Shown: positions 1-6,516, numbered from the stretch's first letter. The stretch is 11,324 bases of DNA from Methanobacteriota archaeon (GCA_013152845.1 JAADFM010000017.1:1-11324); one strand, 5' to 3'. The notes: generated by a model not told the origin, from the sequence alone. Translations and numbers: made by a program.

Positions 1-618
1 GTCCACCGCCTGGCCAGGGCCGAGGCCGTCTTCGCCAAGGAGGCCATCGGCGGTCCCGAGGTGGTGGAGGGCGTCCTCGAGGCCTATGCCTTCGCCGCCG
101 CCGACCCCTACCGGGCCGCCACCCATAACAAGGGCATCATGAACGGTATTACCGCCATGGTCCTGGCCACAGGCAACGACACCAGGGCCATCGAGGCCGG
201 GGCCCACGCCTATGCCGCCCTGGGCGGGCGGTACAAACCCCTGACCAGCTACGAGAAGAACGGGGACGGGGACCTGGTGGGCCGCATCGAGCTGCCCATG
301 GCCGTGGGCCTCATCGGCGGGGCGACGGCCGTGCATCCTGTGGCAAAGGCCTGCGTCAAGGTCCTTGGGGTCAAGACCGCCGGCGAACTGGGGGAGGTCA
401 TGGCCGCGGTGGGGCTTGCCCAGAACTTTGCGGCTCTTCGCGCCCTGGCCACCGAGGGCATCCAGAGGGGGCATATGGGCCTGCACGCCCGCAACATCGC
501 CGTTATGGCCGGGGCCGAGGGTGAGGAAATCGAGAAGGTGGTGGAGGTCCTGGTGGCAGAGAAGAAGGTCCGCATGGACAGGGCGAAAGAGGTCCTGGAG
601 GAGATAAGAGGGGGCTGA
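1..618 (+). CDS. mvaA: Hydroxymethylglutaryl-CoA reductase, class II (5' end outside window)
   Basis: Reduces HMG-CoA to mevalonate, the committed step toward archaeal isoprenoid lipids. The frame is open from base 1, so the N-terminus and the catalytic glutamate lie upstream; 205 residues are visible. The Lys of NKGIMNG (codon 130-132), the Asp of ATGND 16 residues later (codon 178-180) and the His of RGHMGLHA 114 residues after the Lys (codon 472-474) match exactly the spacing of Lys267, Asp283 and His381 in the Pseudomonas mevalonii enzyme. This spacing identifies class II rather than class I. Class II enzymes occur in Archaeoglobus and Thermoplasma relatives, where the role is presumed biosynthetic despite the common 'degradative' label. 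The gene ends with TGA and is followed by a non-coding gap, so it is probably the last gene of its transcript. Confidence 0.93.
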   Translation, partial: VHRLARAEAVFAKEAIGGPEVVEGVLEAYAFAAADPYRAATHNKGIMNGITAMVLATGNDTRAIEAGAHAYAALGGRYKPLTSYEKNGDGDLVGRIELPMAVGLIGGATAVHPVAKACVKVLGVKTAGELGEVMAAVGLAQNFAALRALATEGIQRGHMGLHARNIAVMAGAEGEEIEKVVEVLVAEKKVRMDRAKEVLEEIRGG

Positions 619-653
619 GAGTGCAGGAGAGGCCCGGTTGTAAAAATCTTCAA

Positions 654-667
654 GGAAATTATAAATA
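654..667 (+). promoter_or_regulatory. Archaeal BRE/TATA promoter for the intergenic RNA
   Basis: A GGAAATT (BRE-like) element runs into TTATAAATA (TATA, centre about 663). A start 25-27 nt downstream falls near 689. No protein gene follows on this strand, so the promoter most simply drives the non-coding RNA. The sequence resembles the TATA boxes before dapF and the glutaredoxin gene in this window. Confidence 0.55.
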
Positions 668-688
668 CCTGAAAGGACAATATAATAA

Positions 689-898
689 CAGCGAAGGAGA
701 AATCAGGTAAGGCCGACCGGCCAGCTTACGACAAGCCGAGGGGATTATGGTCTGACCATAAGTCCGACGGATATTGTCGGGAGAGGGCCCAGAGGCCGTT
801 AAAAGGTTGAGATGTTGGATAAATCTTTGCTGCGCTAACCACGCAACAAAGACTATCGGCATCAGGACCTGCCTGACTCCAAATTCGCCTTTTTTTTT
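689..898 (+). ncRNA. Candidate structured non-coding RNA of about 200 nt, unknown family
   Basis: This gap has no credible ORF but shows a promoter, extensive pairing potential and a U-tract end. A closing stem joins the ends: GGAG (696-699) with CTCC (877-880) and TCAGG (703-707) with CCTGA (872-876), with AAA bulged. Inside are hairpins at 708-728 (TAAG/CTTA with an inner GCC/GGC), 745-761 (seven pairs, CTG loop), 764-780 (five pairs) and 786-797 (GGCC/GGCC), and a long imperfect hairpin at 804-870. The last pairs AGGT/ACCT, GATGTTG/CGGCATC, ATA/TAT, TCTTTG/CAAAGA and TGCG/CGCA around loop CTAACCA. Nine T residues (890-898) follow. I see no RNase P, SRP or tRNA signatures. The fold was found by eye without energy or covariation testing, and the 5' end is inferred from the TATA position. 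Confidence 0.5.
890..898 (+). terminator. T9 tract, intrinsic terminator of the intergenic RNA
   Basis: Nine consecutive T residues lie ten bases after the 3' strand of the closing stem, typical of archaeal U-tract termination. The tract overlaps the first bases of the stop codon of the convergent desulfoferrodoxin gene (stop at 897-899, minus strand). Confidence 0.5.
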
Positions 899-1277
899 AC
901 GACTTCCACAGGCCGTGGAGGTTGCAGTAGGCCCTTGCCGTGACCTCTCCTTTCACGTCGAACTCGGCCTCTGGGCTGTCCCCGGGCTTCAAGAAGGCCC
1001 TGTAGACCCTGCCCCCGGCGGATACCTCTATCCACTGGATGTGGTGCTCCTCCTCCATGGGATGGGGTACCGAGCCGACCTTCACCCTCACCCCGGTAGC
1101 GGTCTCCTCCACCACCGGTACGTGTTTCTCCAGGGCGGCGTCCACGGTGTTCTCCTCCTGGAGGTCCATGGGCTGGCCGCAGCAGACGAGCTCCCCGCCG
1201 CCCACGTGGAGGACCTCAACCACGTTGCCGCAGACGCTGCATCTGTAGACCTGGCCCCGCCCGCTCACCTGTACCAT
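897..1277 (-). CDS. dfx: Desulfoferrodoxin (2Fe superoxide reductase)
   Basis: Reduces superoxide to hydrogen peroxide in the cytoplasm without releasing oxygen, a defence typical of anaerobes. The 126 residues show both iron sites. The N-terminal desulforedoxin module has C13-x2-C16 and the C32-C33 pair for the Fe(Cys)4 centre. The catalytic centre has H52 in an EKH motif (E50, K51), H72, H78, C118 and H121 in CNLH, matching the Fe(His)4Cys ligands and the conserved Glu-Lys pair of the Desulfovibrio protein. The start is supported by a GGGGGTGAGG site 5 nt before the ATG. It lies 15 bp after rubrerythrin on the same strand, so the two are probably co-transcribed: this enzyme makes peroxide and rubrerythrin removes it. 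Confidence 0.96.
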   Translation of the reverse strand: MVQVSGRGQVYRCSVCGNVVEVLHVGGGELVCCGQPMDLQEENTVDAALEKHVPVVEETATGVRVKVGSVPHPMEEEHHIQWIEVSAGGRVYRAFLKPGDSPEAEFDVKGEVTARAYCNLHGLWKS

Positions 1278-1292
1278 CTCGTCCTCACCCCC

Positions 1293-1877
1293 TCAATATC
1301 TCTCGCATTTGACCTCGTAGAAGCTCCTCGGGTGGTCGCAGGACGGGCACTTCTCGGGCGCTTCGGTCCCCCTGTGGACATAGCCGCACTCACGGCAGAC
1401 CCACTCCACCTCTTCGTCCTTTTCGAAGACGGTGCCTGCCTCGAGCTCCCGCAGGAGTTTCCTGTACCTCTCTTCGTGGTGCTCCTCTGCCCTGGCGATG
1501 GCCTCGAGTCTTTCTGCAATCTCGGGGAGGCCCTCCCTGCGGGCCACCTCGGCGAATCCCGGGTACATGGTGGTGTGCTCGTAGTTCTCACCTGCGATGG
1601 CGGCCTTGAGGTTGTCTGCGGTACTGCCGAAACTTGTGGGGACCGAGGCCTCGACCTCGATTTCGTCCAGGTCAGCCTCTGCCTTCCCCTTCAGCTCGTT
1701 TATCAGTCTGAAAAGCCATTTGGCGTGTTCCTTCTCGTTGTCAGCCGAGAGCAGGAATACCCCTGCAATCTGCTCATACCCCTCCTTTCTTGCAATCTTG
1801 GCATAGAAGGTGTACCTGTTCCTGGCCTGGCTTTCGCCTACGAAGGCCTTTGCCAGGTTTTTGATTGTCTCGTCCAT
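1293..1877 (-). CDS. rbr: Rubrerythrin (peroxide reductase)
   Basis: A cytoplasmic diiron protein that reduces hydrogen peroxide to water in anaerobes. The 194 residues have the full two-domain layout. The ferritin-like four-helix domain (about 1-145) carries E15, E48-x2-H51, E97-x2-E100 and E131-x2-H134 as iron ligands. The C-terminal rubredoxin-like domain has C161-x2-C164-G-Y and C177-x2-C180. Length and order match classical rubrerythrin. AGGTGA lies 7 nt before the ATG. It heads an apparent two-gene operon with desulfoferrodoxin and is divergent from dapF. An oxidant-responsive regulator might act in the 101-bp divergent region, but I see no defined operator. Confidence 0.96.
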   Translation of the reverse strand: MDETIKNLAKAFVGESQARNRYTFYAKIARKEGYEQIAGVFLLSADNEKEHAKWLFRLINELKGKAEADLDEIEVEASVPTSFGSTADNLKAAIAGENYEHTTMYPGFAEVARREGLPEIAERLEAIARAEEHHEERYRKLLRELEAGTVFEKDEEVEWVCRECGYVHRGTEAPEKCPSCDHPRSFYEVKCERY

Positions 1878-1884
1878 GGATTCT

Positions 1885-1922
1885 TCACCTCGGGATATCT
1901 ATTGGTCCCCGCAAAATAAATA
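1885..1922 (-). promoter_or_regulatory. Promoter and ribosome-binding site of rbr-dfx
   Basis: On the minus strand TATTTATTT (1914-1922) is a TATA box placing the start near 1892. AGGTGA (1885-1890) then lies 7 nt before the rubrerythrin ATG. The transcript therefore has a very short leader but keeps a Shine-Dalgarno site, unlike the divergent dapF. Confidence 0.45.
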
Positions 1923-1942
1923 GGTTTAGGACCCCTTGATGG

Positions 1943-1958
1943 GAAATCTTCATATATC
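1943..1958 (+). promoter_or_regulatory. Leaderless promoter of dapF
   Basis: GAAAT (BRE-like) is followed by CATATAT (1951-1957, centre 1954). The centre is 25 nt before the dapF ATG at 1979, so transcription should begin at or next to the start codon. The bases before the ATG are pyrimidine-rich with no Shine-Dalgarno site, which supports leaderless initiation. Confidence 0.55.
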
Positions 1959-1978
1959 CCCGGATTTCATTCCCTCCC

Positions 1979-2797
1979 ATGGATTTCTGCAAGTACCACG
2001 GCGCCGGCAACGACTTCGTGGTGGTGGACAACCTCCAGGGGCGCATCCGGGAGGGTGAGAAACCCGGACTTGCCAGGAGGCTCTGCCACAGGAGGTTCGG
2101 CGTGGGTGCGGACGGCCTCATCCTGGTGGAACCCTCCGGGGAGGCCGACGTGCGCATGAGGATATTCAACCCTGACGGTTCCGAGGCAGAGATGTGCGGC
2201 AACGGCATCCGCTGCCTGGCCAAGCACGTCCACGATTCCGGGCTGGTCCCAAAGGAAGAAATCGCGGTGGAGACCATGGCAGGGGTCAAGGAGGTGGCGC
2301 TGACGGTGGAGGACGGCAGGGTCACATACGTCAGGGTGGACATGGGCCGCCCCCGGGTCTCCATGGTCGCAAGGACCATCGGGGTGGAGGACGGGGAGGT
2401 GGAGGTCACCGCCCTGGACACCGGCGTGCCCCACGTGGTGGTCTTCACAGACGACCTGGACGGGGTGGACGTCCGGGGGCTGGGTGCCGAGCTCAGGTAC
2501 AGGACCGACCTCTTCCCCAGGGGGACCAACGTGAACTTCGTCCAGGGGGCAGGGGACAACACCTTCCGCATCCGGACCTACGAGCGGGGGGTGGAGGCCG
2601 AGACCCTGGCCTGCGGTACCGGCATCACGGCCTCGGGGGTGGCAGCAGTCATCCTGGGGAAGGCCGACCCGGCAAGGCCGGTGGAGTTCCGCGCCAGGGG
2701 CGGGACGGTCTTCATCGAGGTGGAGATGGAAGGTGGGGAGGTGAAAAGGGCCTACATGAGGGGTCCGGTGGAGTTCGTGTTCAGGGGGCAGATTTAG
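1979..2797 (+). CDS. dapF: Diaminopimelate epimerase
   Basis: Interconverts LL- and meso-diaminopimelate by a two-base, cofactor-free mechanism involving two cysteines, near the end of the DAP route to lysine. The 272 residues match the usual length. C73 in MCGNGIRC and C212 in ACGTGITA are the paired catalytic cysteines. The N-terminal KYHGAGNDF motif and GTNVNFV near 182-188 are also typical. The ATG at 1979 gives the standard family N-terminus and sits 25 nt from a TATA box, so the gene looks leaderless. Without murein in archaea the expected role is lysine synthesis. No other lysine gene is adjacent, so it is probably transcribed alone. Confidence 0.96.
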   Translation: MDFCKYHGAGNDFVVVDNLQGRIREGEKPGLARRLCHRRFGVGADGLILVEPSGEADVRMRIFNPDGSEAEMCGNGIRCLAKHVHDSGLVPKEEIAVETMAGVKEVALTVEDGRVTYVRVDMGRPRVSMVARTIGVEDGEVEVTALDTGVPHVVVFTDDLDGVDVRGLGAELRYRTDLFPRGTNVNFVQGAGDNTFRIRTYERGVEAETLACGTGITASGVAAVILGKADPARPVEFRARGGTVFIEVEMEGGEVKRAYMRGPVEFVFRGQI

Positions 2798-2844
2798 GAG
2801 GAGAGACAGCGGGAAGCTGAAACCACAACACCGGGTGAATCCCT

Positions 2845-3075
2845 CTAAAGCCCTTCCCATTCCTTCAGGGAAATGGTTTTCCCGATGATGATTTCAACTT
2901 CCTTAATCATCATCCTGAGCTGGGGGACTGAATATTCTGGGTTGTTCGGTATGGCCAGGGTGTGGCGGCCGTACCGCATATAAAAGTGGCGCCCACCAGG
3001 TTCCGGGGAACTGAAACCAAGCCTGACAAGTTTTTTTATGAAGACCCTCCGTTTGCACGGAGTCCACCTAGGCAT
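2845..3075 (-). CDS. hicA: HicA-type mRNA interferase toxin
   Basis: A 76-residue protein of the HicA dsRBD-like fold. In characterised systems HicA cleaves mRNA until neutralised by HicB. The family hallmark is a conserved His after Gly-rich residues, here GGRH with H30, followed by a short beta-rich segment and a C-terminal YSVPQLRMMIKEVE helix (48-61). It begins inside the end of hicB (8-bp overlap), so the two are translationally coupled with the antitoxin first, the reverse of the classical hicA-hicB order. There is no strong Shine-Dalgarno site; GAGG lies about 10 nt before the ATG. Activity is untested; some chromosomal copies are inactive. The call rests on motif, size and pairing. 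Confidence 0.82.
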   Translation of the reverse strand: MPRWTPCKRRVFIKKLVRLGFSSPEPGGRHFYMRYGRHTLAIPNNPEYSVPQLRMMIKEVEIIIGKTISLKEWEGL

Positions 3076-3331
3076 CTGCGGCTGCCTCGCTGCCTGACGG
3101 GATCCCCTTGTTTATGTCGAAACCGTCGATTACAGGCAGGATGTCGCCGTGCCTTATCTTCACTATGAGCCACCCTTCGAGGACTGACCGGAGCTCGTTT
3201 TGACACTCGGAGAGGCTTTCCCCGAAGGCCACAACCCCGGGGCAGTCGGGGATCTTCCCGGAAAAGGAGCCGTCCTCAAGCTTGTCGTATACCGCCTTGT
3301 CCAGGGCCTTGTTTATATATTCGATGAGCAT
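3068..3331 (-). CDS. hicB: HicB-type antitoxin
   Basis: An 87-residue protein with the HicB partial RNase H-like fold. MLIEYINKAL opens it, DGSFSGKIPDCPG (20-32) gives the characteristic D/G-rich beta hairpin, and ESLSECQNELRSVLEGW (38-54) is the typical helix, followed by LPVIDG. I chose the ATG at 3329-3331 over the in-frame GTG three codons earlier because AGGTGG lies 5 nt before it and because HicB proteins usually begin with this segment. No helix-turn-helix or ribbon-helix-helix tail is visible, so autoregulation, if any, needs the complex or another factor. Its stop overlaps the hicA start. Confidence 0.85.
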   Translation of the reverse strand: MLIEYINKALDKAVYDKLEDGSFSGKIPDCPGVVAFGESLSECQNELRSVLEGWLIVKIRHGDILPVIDGFDINKGIPSGSEAAADA

Positions 3332-3520
3332 CGGGACCACCTGTTCTATACCTTATATTTTTAACGTACCGTATACTTTTTTACATCTATACCGTTATAC
3401 CTTTGACGAAGCCCAAGCGGTCCATCGAACCCACAGAGGTATTTAATGGTTACCACATCACTAGCTAGGCCGGTGGGGGTCAACTCGGTTTTAAGCTTGG
3501 ACGGTTATGTTTTTTCTTCT
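3332..3520. other. AT-rich intergenic region upstream of hicBA with repeated TACC/TATAC elements
   Basis: No gene is visible. TCTATACC occurs at 3345-3352 and 3386-3393, 41 bp apart, each followed by TTATA (with one extra base in the second). Related ACCGTATAC and ACCGTTATAC lie at 3368-3376 and 3391-3400. Minus-strand TATA-like sequences around 3353-3360 and 3372-3380 could serve hicBA. A TATTTAAT at 3440-3447 and a plus-strand T6 run (3510-3515) could bound a very short plus transcript, but I see no good fold. The base composition is much richer in A+T than the flanking genes. Confidence 0.4.
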
Positions 3521-5326
3521 TCACTTTAACTTCTTCAATCTCCCCTTATCTGCCTTGAAGATGTTCAAAAAGATGTTCTCGAAGCTGGAGACCTCCCGGC
3601 GGTCGTGGACGTCCCTGTTGATGAAGGCATAGACGGCCGGCCCCTTCCGGGTGAGGTGGTCCAGGGCGGAGGATATGAACTTGTAGGCCCCGTCCATGCC
3701 GATGTTGAGGATGAGGTTGGAGAGGGGTTCGAAGAGGAAGACCCCGGATTCCGGCATCTCGTCGAATACCGCCTTGAAGTACTCCAGGTTGGTCATGGGT
3801 ATCTCCTCTATGGCCTCGTCGTCTGTTGGGGCCGCCCCCTCGGTGGGCAGGGTGATGATGCGGACGTCCTTCAGCCGCCTGCGGTACATCCCTGCCTTGG
3901 ACGGGGGGCAGACGAGGTAGACCGGCCTGTCACTGCCCCGGAGGTCCTTGACCATCTGGACGACCATGTCCTCCACCCCGCTTCCCTGGTCGTATTCCAC
4001 CAGGGCGCTCCCGCCCATCTCCTCGGGGTCAAAACCTGCCTCGACCTCCACCACCGGGGTCAGGCTCATCGAGACCATGTTCTCCTTCTCCAGGTTGACC
4101 GACCCCCTGGCCTCCAGGTAGCCCGGGGCCTCCACCGTGATCTTGTAGTTCCCCTTCTCCAGCGACTCGTAGTAGGCCACTCCCAGGTTGTCGGTCTTTC
4201 TCATGATGACCGAACCGGTCTTCTGGGACAGGAGGCTCACCATGGCGTTGGGGATGGGCCGGACCCTCACGTCGTCGTTGACCACAACACTGAGGTCCTG
4301 GGAGGCCTTCTTTATGTAGAGGACGTCCCCGGTGTCGGTGCTGATGTACCTGTCGAAGTCCTGCCTGAGGAAGCCGTCGGCCTTCACCGTGACCACGTAC
4401 TGGCCCTCGGGCATGTCCTCGAAGGTTATCCTGCCCTCCAGGTCGGTCTTGAGGGTCTTGCTCTCCCCGGTCTCCTTGTTCAGGAGCCTCACCTCCGCCC
4501 CGATGACCCCGGATTCCGTGCCCTCCTCTGCCACAAGGACGGTGAAGTTGTGGAGGGAGACCTCCTCGCCCACCACCAGGGGCTCACCCGTCGCCCGGGG
4601 TGGCCTGCCTTCCGGCCTGGGCAGCCTCACCCTGGGGGCGTGGGTGATGATGCCTTCCAGCAACCGGCCGAGGGGCAGTCCAGGCATGGAGGGCACCCCG
4701 GGGCGTCTCACCGGGACCCTGGCGAGACCTGCCCTGAGGATGGGCACCCAGATGAGGAGCGCCATCGTGAGCATGCCGTAGAAGATGTATTCCCTGAAGG
4801 GGTTGAAGTGGCCGACCGGGTCGAGGCGGGGTCCGAGGAATCCGAAGGCGGCCAGTAGGAACATCCTCTCCCCCCCGAGGCTTTGCCCATCCTTCCCGGT
4901 GATGATGTCCCGCAGGAGCATCCCCAGGACGATTGTCACACCCAGGAGGAGGCCGGCCCCCCTGGTGACGTAGATGCCGTATTTCTCCTCGCCGATGAAG
5001 AGGGCGGCCCCGAAGATGATGAAGATGTCCGTGTACCTGTCAAAGAAGAACTCGGGCCGCTCGAGCTCGGAGACCATGGCCTTCCTCATGGTGTATTCCT
5101 GGGAGGTCTCGGCACTTATCCCGTTGAGGAACATGGAGACCAGGGCCGCAACGACCAGGTAGTCGGAGTAGGGGTCGTCGATGAGCAGGAAAAGCGAGAT
5201 GAAGCCCCCGACGGCGGTGATGTAGGACAGCCATACCAGGGCGTTGGCGGGGATACCGAGCCGGTCCATTAAGAGGGCCAGGCTGTAGGTCAGGGGCCTG
5301 AGAAGGGTTCTGATGCGCACCTCCAT
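3521..5326 (-). CDS. Membrane protein: degenerate CDP-alcohol phosphatidyltransferase-like domain, two Ig-like domains, DUF835-like C-terminus
   Basis: 601 residues, function unknown. Residues 1-200 hold about six hydrophobic segments (near 29-50, 55-75, 97-112, 120-140, 153-168, 180-198). N68-G-I-S-A72-E73 and D96-R-Y-T-D100 resemble the CDP-alcohol phosphatidyltransferase signature, but the expected Asp positions read M65, N68 and E92, leaving only D96. Catalysis is therefore doubtful. Residues 258-325 and 343-423 are two similar carboxypeptidase-regulatory/transthyretin-like beta modules (TDLEG...MPEGQYVVTVKADGF; TDNLG...LEKGNYKITVEAPGY). Residues 437-590 resemble DUF835, including FLFEPLSNLILN (530-541). 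Arg-rich residues after the last helix suggest the soluble part is cytoplasmic. I chose the ATG at 5324-5326 because a TATA box lies 28 nt upstream; longer reading would run into the divergent gene. Confidence 0.75.
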   Translation of the reverse strand: MEVRIRTLLRPLTYSLALLMDRLGIPANALVWLSYITAVGGFISLFLLIDDPYSDYLVVAALVSMFLNGISAETSQEYTMRKAMVSELERPEFFFDRYTDIFIIFGAALFIGEEKYGIYVTRGAGLLLGVTIVLGMLLRDIITGKDGQSLGGERMFLLAAFGFLGPRLDPVGHFNPFREYIFYGMLTMALLIWVPILRAGLARVPVRRPGVPSMPGLPLGRLLEGIITHAPRVRLPRPEGRPPRATGEPLVVGEEVSLHNFTVLVAEEGTESGVIGAEVRLLNKETGESKTLKTDLEGRITFEDMPEGQYVVTVKADGFLRQDFDRYISTDTGDVLYIKKASQDLSVVVNDDVRVRPIPNAMVSLLSQKTGSVIMRKTDNLGVAYYESLEKGNYKITVEAPGYLEARGSVNLEKENMVSMSLTPVVEVEAGFDPEEMGGSALVEYDQGSGVEDMVVQMVKDLRGSDRPVYLVCPPSKAGMYRRRLKDVRIITLPTEGAAPTDDEAIEEIPMTNLEYFKAVFDEMPESGVFLFEPLSNLILNIGMDGAYKFISSALDHLTRKGPAVYAFINRDVHDRREVSSFENIFLNIFKADKGRLKKLK

Positions 5327-5366
5327 GGAAATTACTAAATACCGTCCCCATAATAAACCTTCTCCA
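5327..5366. promoter_or_regulatory. 40-bp bidirectional leaderless promoter
   Basis: Two start codons face away from each other across 40 bp. Plus strand: CTAAATA (5335-5341, centre 5338) lies 29 nt before the ATG at 5367. Minus strand: TTTATTA (5357-5351, centre 5354) lies 28 nt before the ATG whose A is 5326. Neither start has a Shine-Dalgarno site. Each TATA box lies about midway between the two start codons, so the two pre-initiation complexes would overlap. Confidence 0.5.
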
Positions 5367-6437
5367 ATGTTGAAGGGACGGCGTATCCTGGCGGTGGACG
5401 TGGGCACGGGGACCCAGGACGTCCTGGTCTTCGACGAGGCCAGGGAGCCGGAGAACTGCATCAAGATGGTCCTCCCGGCGATGACCCGGGTCCTTGCGAG
5501 GAGGCTCCGGGCAGCGGAAGGTGACGTATTCATCACCGGGGAGACCATGGGCGGTGGGCCCTTCAGCCTTGCCGTCAGGGACCACATCAAGAAGGGGTAC
5601 CGGGTGGTCATGACCGAGACCGCGGCAAGGAGCATCAGGGACAACCTGGAAGAGGTCAGGGCAGAAGGCGTGGAAGTGGTGCCCGACGGGACCCGGCTCA
5701 ACGCCACGGCGGGGCTTGAGACCCGGGACGTGGATTTCGCCCTCCTGCGGGAGGTCATGGAGGCGGTGGGCGAGCCCTGGGACTTCGATTCCGTGGGTGT
5801 GGCGGTCCAGGACCACGGGTATGCCGAGGGGACATCCGACAGGGTGTTCAGGTTCCGGAATTTCCAGGAGGCGGTGGATTCCGGGACCCGCATCCACGAG
5901 CTGATGTACCCCGAGCCCCCGGCCCATTTCACCAGGATGCAGGCCGTCAAAAGGACCCTAGGGAGGGAGTTCGACTGCCCGGCCTATGTGGTGGACACAA
6001 AGGTCGCATCCATGGCAGGGGCGGTCCTGACCCAGGAGGGGTGCGGGAGGCCGGTGATGGCGGTGGACATAGGCAACGGCCACACCACGGCGGCCATCCT
6101 GGACCGGGAGGACAGGCTCGTGGGCATATACGAGCACCACACCACATGCCTCACAAAGGAGAAACTGGAGGCCCACCTGAGGGCCTTCTCGGAGGCGGTC
6201 CTGACCGGCGAGGAGGTCCTGGAGGACGGGGGGCACGGGTGCTGTACCAGGGAGGCCGTGCCCCTGGACGCGCTGGAAGGGGTATACGTCACCGGCCCGA
6301 GGCGTCGGCTCCTCGAGGGTTCCCTGGAGCTTGACCCGGTGTTCCCGACCCCATACGGCGACGTGATGATGACCGGGACATCGGGAATCGTGGAGATGAT
6401 GAAAAGAGTGGAGAGAGGGGATATCGACCAAACTTGA
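5367..6437 (+). CDS. DUF1786 family protein, ASKHA (actin/Hsp70-like) fold
   Basis: 356 residues of an uncharacterised, mainly archaeal family (DUF1786, COG4012), sometimes labelled as pyruvate formate-lyase activating enzyme-like; I do not support that label. Two phosphate-binding loops of the ASKHA ATPase fold are visible: AVDVGTGTQD (9-18, D11) and MAVDIGNGHTTAA (231-243, D234). GETMGGGP (58-65) and VTGPRRR (308-314) may complete the nucleotide site. H257-H258-x2-C261 and H290-G-C292-C293 between the second loop and the C-terminus could bind a metal or act as a thiol site. The start at 5367 is chosen because it follows a TATA box by 29 nt and yields the first phosphate loop near residue 10. 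The substrate is unknown. Confidence 0.85.
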   Translation: MLKGRRILAVDVGTGTQDVLVFDEAREPENCIKMVLPAMTRVLARRLRAAEGDVFITGETMGGGPFSLAVRDHIKKGYRVVMTETAARSIRDNLEEVRAEGVEVVPDGTRLNATAGLETRDVDFALLREVMEAVGEPWDFDSVGVAVQDHGYAEGTSDRVFRFRNFQEAVDSGTRIHELMYPEPPAHFTRMQAVKRTLGREFDCPAYVVDTKVASMAGAVLTQEGCGRPVMAVDIGNGHTTAAILDREDRLVGIYEHHTTCLTKEKLEAHLRAFSEAVLTGEEVLEDGGHGCCTREAVPLDALEGVYVTGPRRRLLEGSLELDPVFPTPYGDVMMTGTSGIVEMMKRVERGDIDQT

Positions 6438-6452
6438 GAAAGGAGGCTTGAA

Positions 6453-6500
6453 TCGATACCCCCCATATCGACTTGCGAGATACTATATATATGGCTTTTT
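6453..6500 (+). terminator. Possible hairpin and T-tract after the DUF1786 gene
   Basis: TCGATA (6453-6458) can pair with TATCGA (6466-6471) around a C-rich loop, and a T5 run follows at 6496-6500. The distance from stem to T run is long, so the hairpin and T run may be unrelated. TATA-like ATATATAT (6485-6492) lies between them. Confidence 0.25.
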
Positions 6501-6509
6501 AGAAAAAGG

Positions 6510-6516
6510 TTTATAT
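6510..6516 (+). promoter_or_regulatory. TATA box upstream of the leader ORF and cytochrome
   Basis: TTTATAT (centre 6513) lies 25 nt before the ATG at 6538 and 60 nt before the cytochrome ATG at 6573. By the spacing seen at the other leaderless genes here, transcription should begin at the leader ORF. A second TATA-like run at 6485-6492 would give a longer leader. Confidence 0.45.

Noticed and set aside
689..898. RNase P RNA, SRP RNA or box C/D RNA
   Set aside because: No ACAGAA-type conserved region, no SRP helix 8 GGAA/AGCAG motif, and no paired RTGATGA/CTGA boxes were found. The length is also short for archaeal type A RNase P or SRP RNA.
774..1919. 381-codon plus-strand open frame
   Set aside because: It is antisense to rubrerythrin and desulfoferrodoxin, whose metal-binding motifs are complete, and its protein is composition-biased without any family motif.
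1885..2860. Long minus-strand frames opposite dapF
   Set aside because: High GC gives long shadow frames. dapF has both catalytic cysteines and a promoter; the opposite frames have low-complexity sequence.
3332..3340. GTG start for hicB three codons upstream
   Set aside because: The Shine-Dalgarno AGGTGG would overlap the GTG itself, and family members start at the later ATG.
3422..3432. tRNA T-loop-like GGGTTCGATGG on the minus strand
   Set aside because: The flanking bases do not form a T stem, and no acceptor, D or anticodon arm can be built around it.
3605..4858. 417-codon plus-strand frame opposite the DUF835-like protein
   Set aside because: It is Gly/His/Val/Asp-rich shadow sequence with no recognisable domain.
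5327..5950. Upstream extension of the 601-residue minus-strand protein to 809 residues
   Set aside because: The extra sequence is antisense to the DUF1786 gene, lacks protein character, and the ATG at 5324-5326 has a correctly placed TATA box.
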